Below, piece by piece: positions 63,349 to 64,000 of a stretch of 64,000 bases of DNA. The notes beneath the pieces were generated by a model, which saw nothing but the letters and a program-made list of their open reading frames with translations, had not been told where the DNA came from and ran no database searches. How positions within the stretch are numbered: position 1 is the stretch's first letter; each line of letters opens with the position of its first letter. Made by a program: the position numbers and the translations under genes. Origin of the DNA: Streptomyces sp. NBC_00341 (GTDB lineage: Bacteria > Actinomycetota > Actinomycetes > Streptomycetales > Streptomycetaceae); assembly GCF_041435055.1 (NCBI RefSeq), contig NZ_CP108002.1, positions 7,068,001 through 7,132,000 on the forward strand. Direction: 5' to 3'.

Positions 63349-64000
63349 ATGCGCCCTCTCACCTCGGACGACCCGCGCACCATCGGCGAGTACCGCACCC
63401 TGGCCCGGCTCGGGGCGGGCGGCATGGGTGTGGTCTACCTGGCCCGCTCCGCGGGCGGGGCGCTCGCCGCCGTGAAGGTGATCCGCGCCGAGCACGCCGC
63501 CGACCCCGGATTCCGCGCCCGGTTCCGCCGCGAGGCCGAGGCCGCCGCCCGGATCACCGGCCCGTGGGTGGTCCCGGTCACCGGGGCGGACACCGAGGCC
63601 CGCGAGCCCTGGCTGGCCACCGCGTTCGTGCCCGGCCCCTCGCTGGGCGAGGCCGTCGGGGAGCGGGGCCCCCTGCCGGAGGCCACGGTCCAGGCCCTCG
63701 GCGCCCGCCTCGCCGGGGCCCTCGTCGCGGTCCACGAGGCGGGTCTCCTGCACCGCGACGTCAAACCCGGCAACGTGCTCCTCGCCCTCGACGGGCCCCG
63801 GCTCATCGACTTCGGCATCGCCCGCCACGAGGGCGCCACCGCGCTCACCGCGACCGACGCGGTGATGGGCACGCCCGGCTACCTGGCGCCCGAACAGGCC
63901 TCCGCCGGGCCGCTCGGACCGGCCTGCGACGTGTTCTCGCTGGGCTGCGTCCTGGCGTACGCGGCGACCGGGCAGCGCCCGTTCGGTTACGGGACGGCGG
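63349..64000 (+). CDS. Ser/Thr protein kinase, paralogue of the preceding gene, truncated by window edge
   Basis: The first 217 residues are visible. LGAGGMGVVYLARS, AAVKVIRAEH, HRDVKPGNVLLALDG, DFGIARHEG, GTPGYLAPEQ and DVFSLGCVLAYAATGQRPF show an intact catalytic core. It shares long identical patches with the preceding kinase (for example LATAFVPGP, RDVKPGNVLL, DGPRLIDFGIAR), so it arose by tandem duplication. ATG 63349 is five bases after the previous stop, so it is in the same operon. Whether it also has a binding-protein ectodomain cannot be seen. Confidence 0.9.
   Translation, partial: MRPLTSDDPRTIGEYRTLARLGAGGMGVVYLARSAGGALAAVKVIRAEHAADPGFRARFRREAEAAARITGPWVVPVTGADTEAREPWLATAFVPGPSLGEAVGERGPLPEATVQALGARLAGALVAVHEAGLLHRDVKPGNVLLALDGPRLIDFGIARHEGATALTATDAVMGTPGYLAPEQASAGPLGPACDVFSLGCVLAYAATGQRPFGYGTA

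Overview
The window is chromosomal DNA from a Streptomyces or very close relative. G+C is very high, nearly all third codon positions are G or C, and GTG starts and GTGA/ATGA stop-start overlaps are common. It encodes streptomycete hallmarks: a Tat-type NgcE lipoprotein, a Rok7B7-like regulator, a WhiJ-type HTH/DUF397/ATPase trio, HemQ, and receptor-like Ser/Thr kinases. From memory, the gene order resembles the S. coelicolor segment from about SCO6005 (ngcE, rok7B7, xylFGH, dxs) through hemE/hemY/hemQ to murC/msrB. No rRNA, tRNA, CRISPR array, transposase or phage gene was seen.

Bases 1-18200 form a carbon-uptake region. It holds a secreted GH92 alpha-mannosidase (left end cut off), the ngcEFG importer for N-acetylglucosamine/chitobiose with a DasR-like site on its promoter, the ROK regulator, the xylFGH importer, a PadR regulator with a membrane partner, a 1-deoxyxylulose-5-phosphate synthase, and an amino-acid permease with an NAD(P)-binding oxidoreductase. 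Bases 18200-28900 carry an LCP cell-wall ligase, an unrecognised propeller-like protein, a TetR/hydrolase pair, fadAB for beta-oxidation, an RNase D, an orphan response regulator and a DUF3000 gene.

Bases 28900-35030 carry genes of the coproporphyrin-dependent haem branch: hemE, hemY (coproporphyrinogen oxidase) and hemQ, with a CoA-disulfide-reductase-like flavoprotein and a DUF4349 lipoprotein between hemE and hemY. Immediately downstream, on the other strand, is the most interesting locus (35084-37436). A DUF692/MNIO iron enzyme with an extra C-terminal domain is followed after one base by a TIGR04222-type membrane protein whose tail is a run of GGGSSC units with nine cysteines. This looks like a modifying enzyme and its membrane-anchored ribosomal substrate.

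Bases 37600-50600 contain a Pth2-like hydrolase, an AIM24/ABC/zinc-ribbon operon in which the ATPase probably starts at CTG, a polysaccharide deacetylase, PhoX, OsmC, ZapE, a RibD-like reductase, murC, msrB and a five-helix Ser/Thr kinase. Bases 50600-64000 are more accessory. They contain a GTPase-associated (GAP1-type) protein without its GTPase, the WhiJ-type trio with an 11-bp inverted repeat in its divergent promoter, a MarR gene preceded by four 18-bp-spaced CRTGCA motifs, a cupredoxin/COG4315 lipoprotein module, and tandem receptor kinases. The first kinase is fused to an extracellular amino-acid-binding-type domain; the second runs off the right edge.

Many transcription units end in long GC-rich perfect hairpins without a U-tract, as is usual in Streptomyces. 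Functions are read from motifs and recalled family resemblance; no database search was possible.
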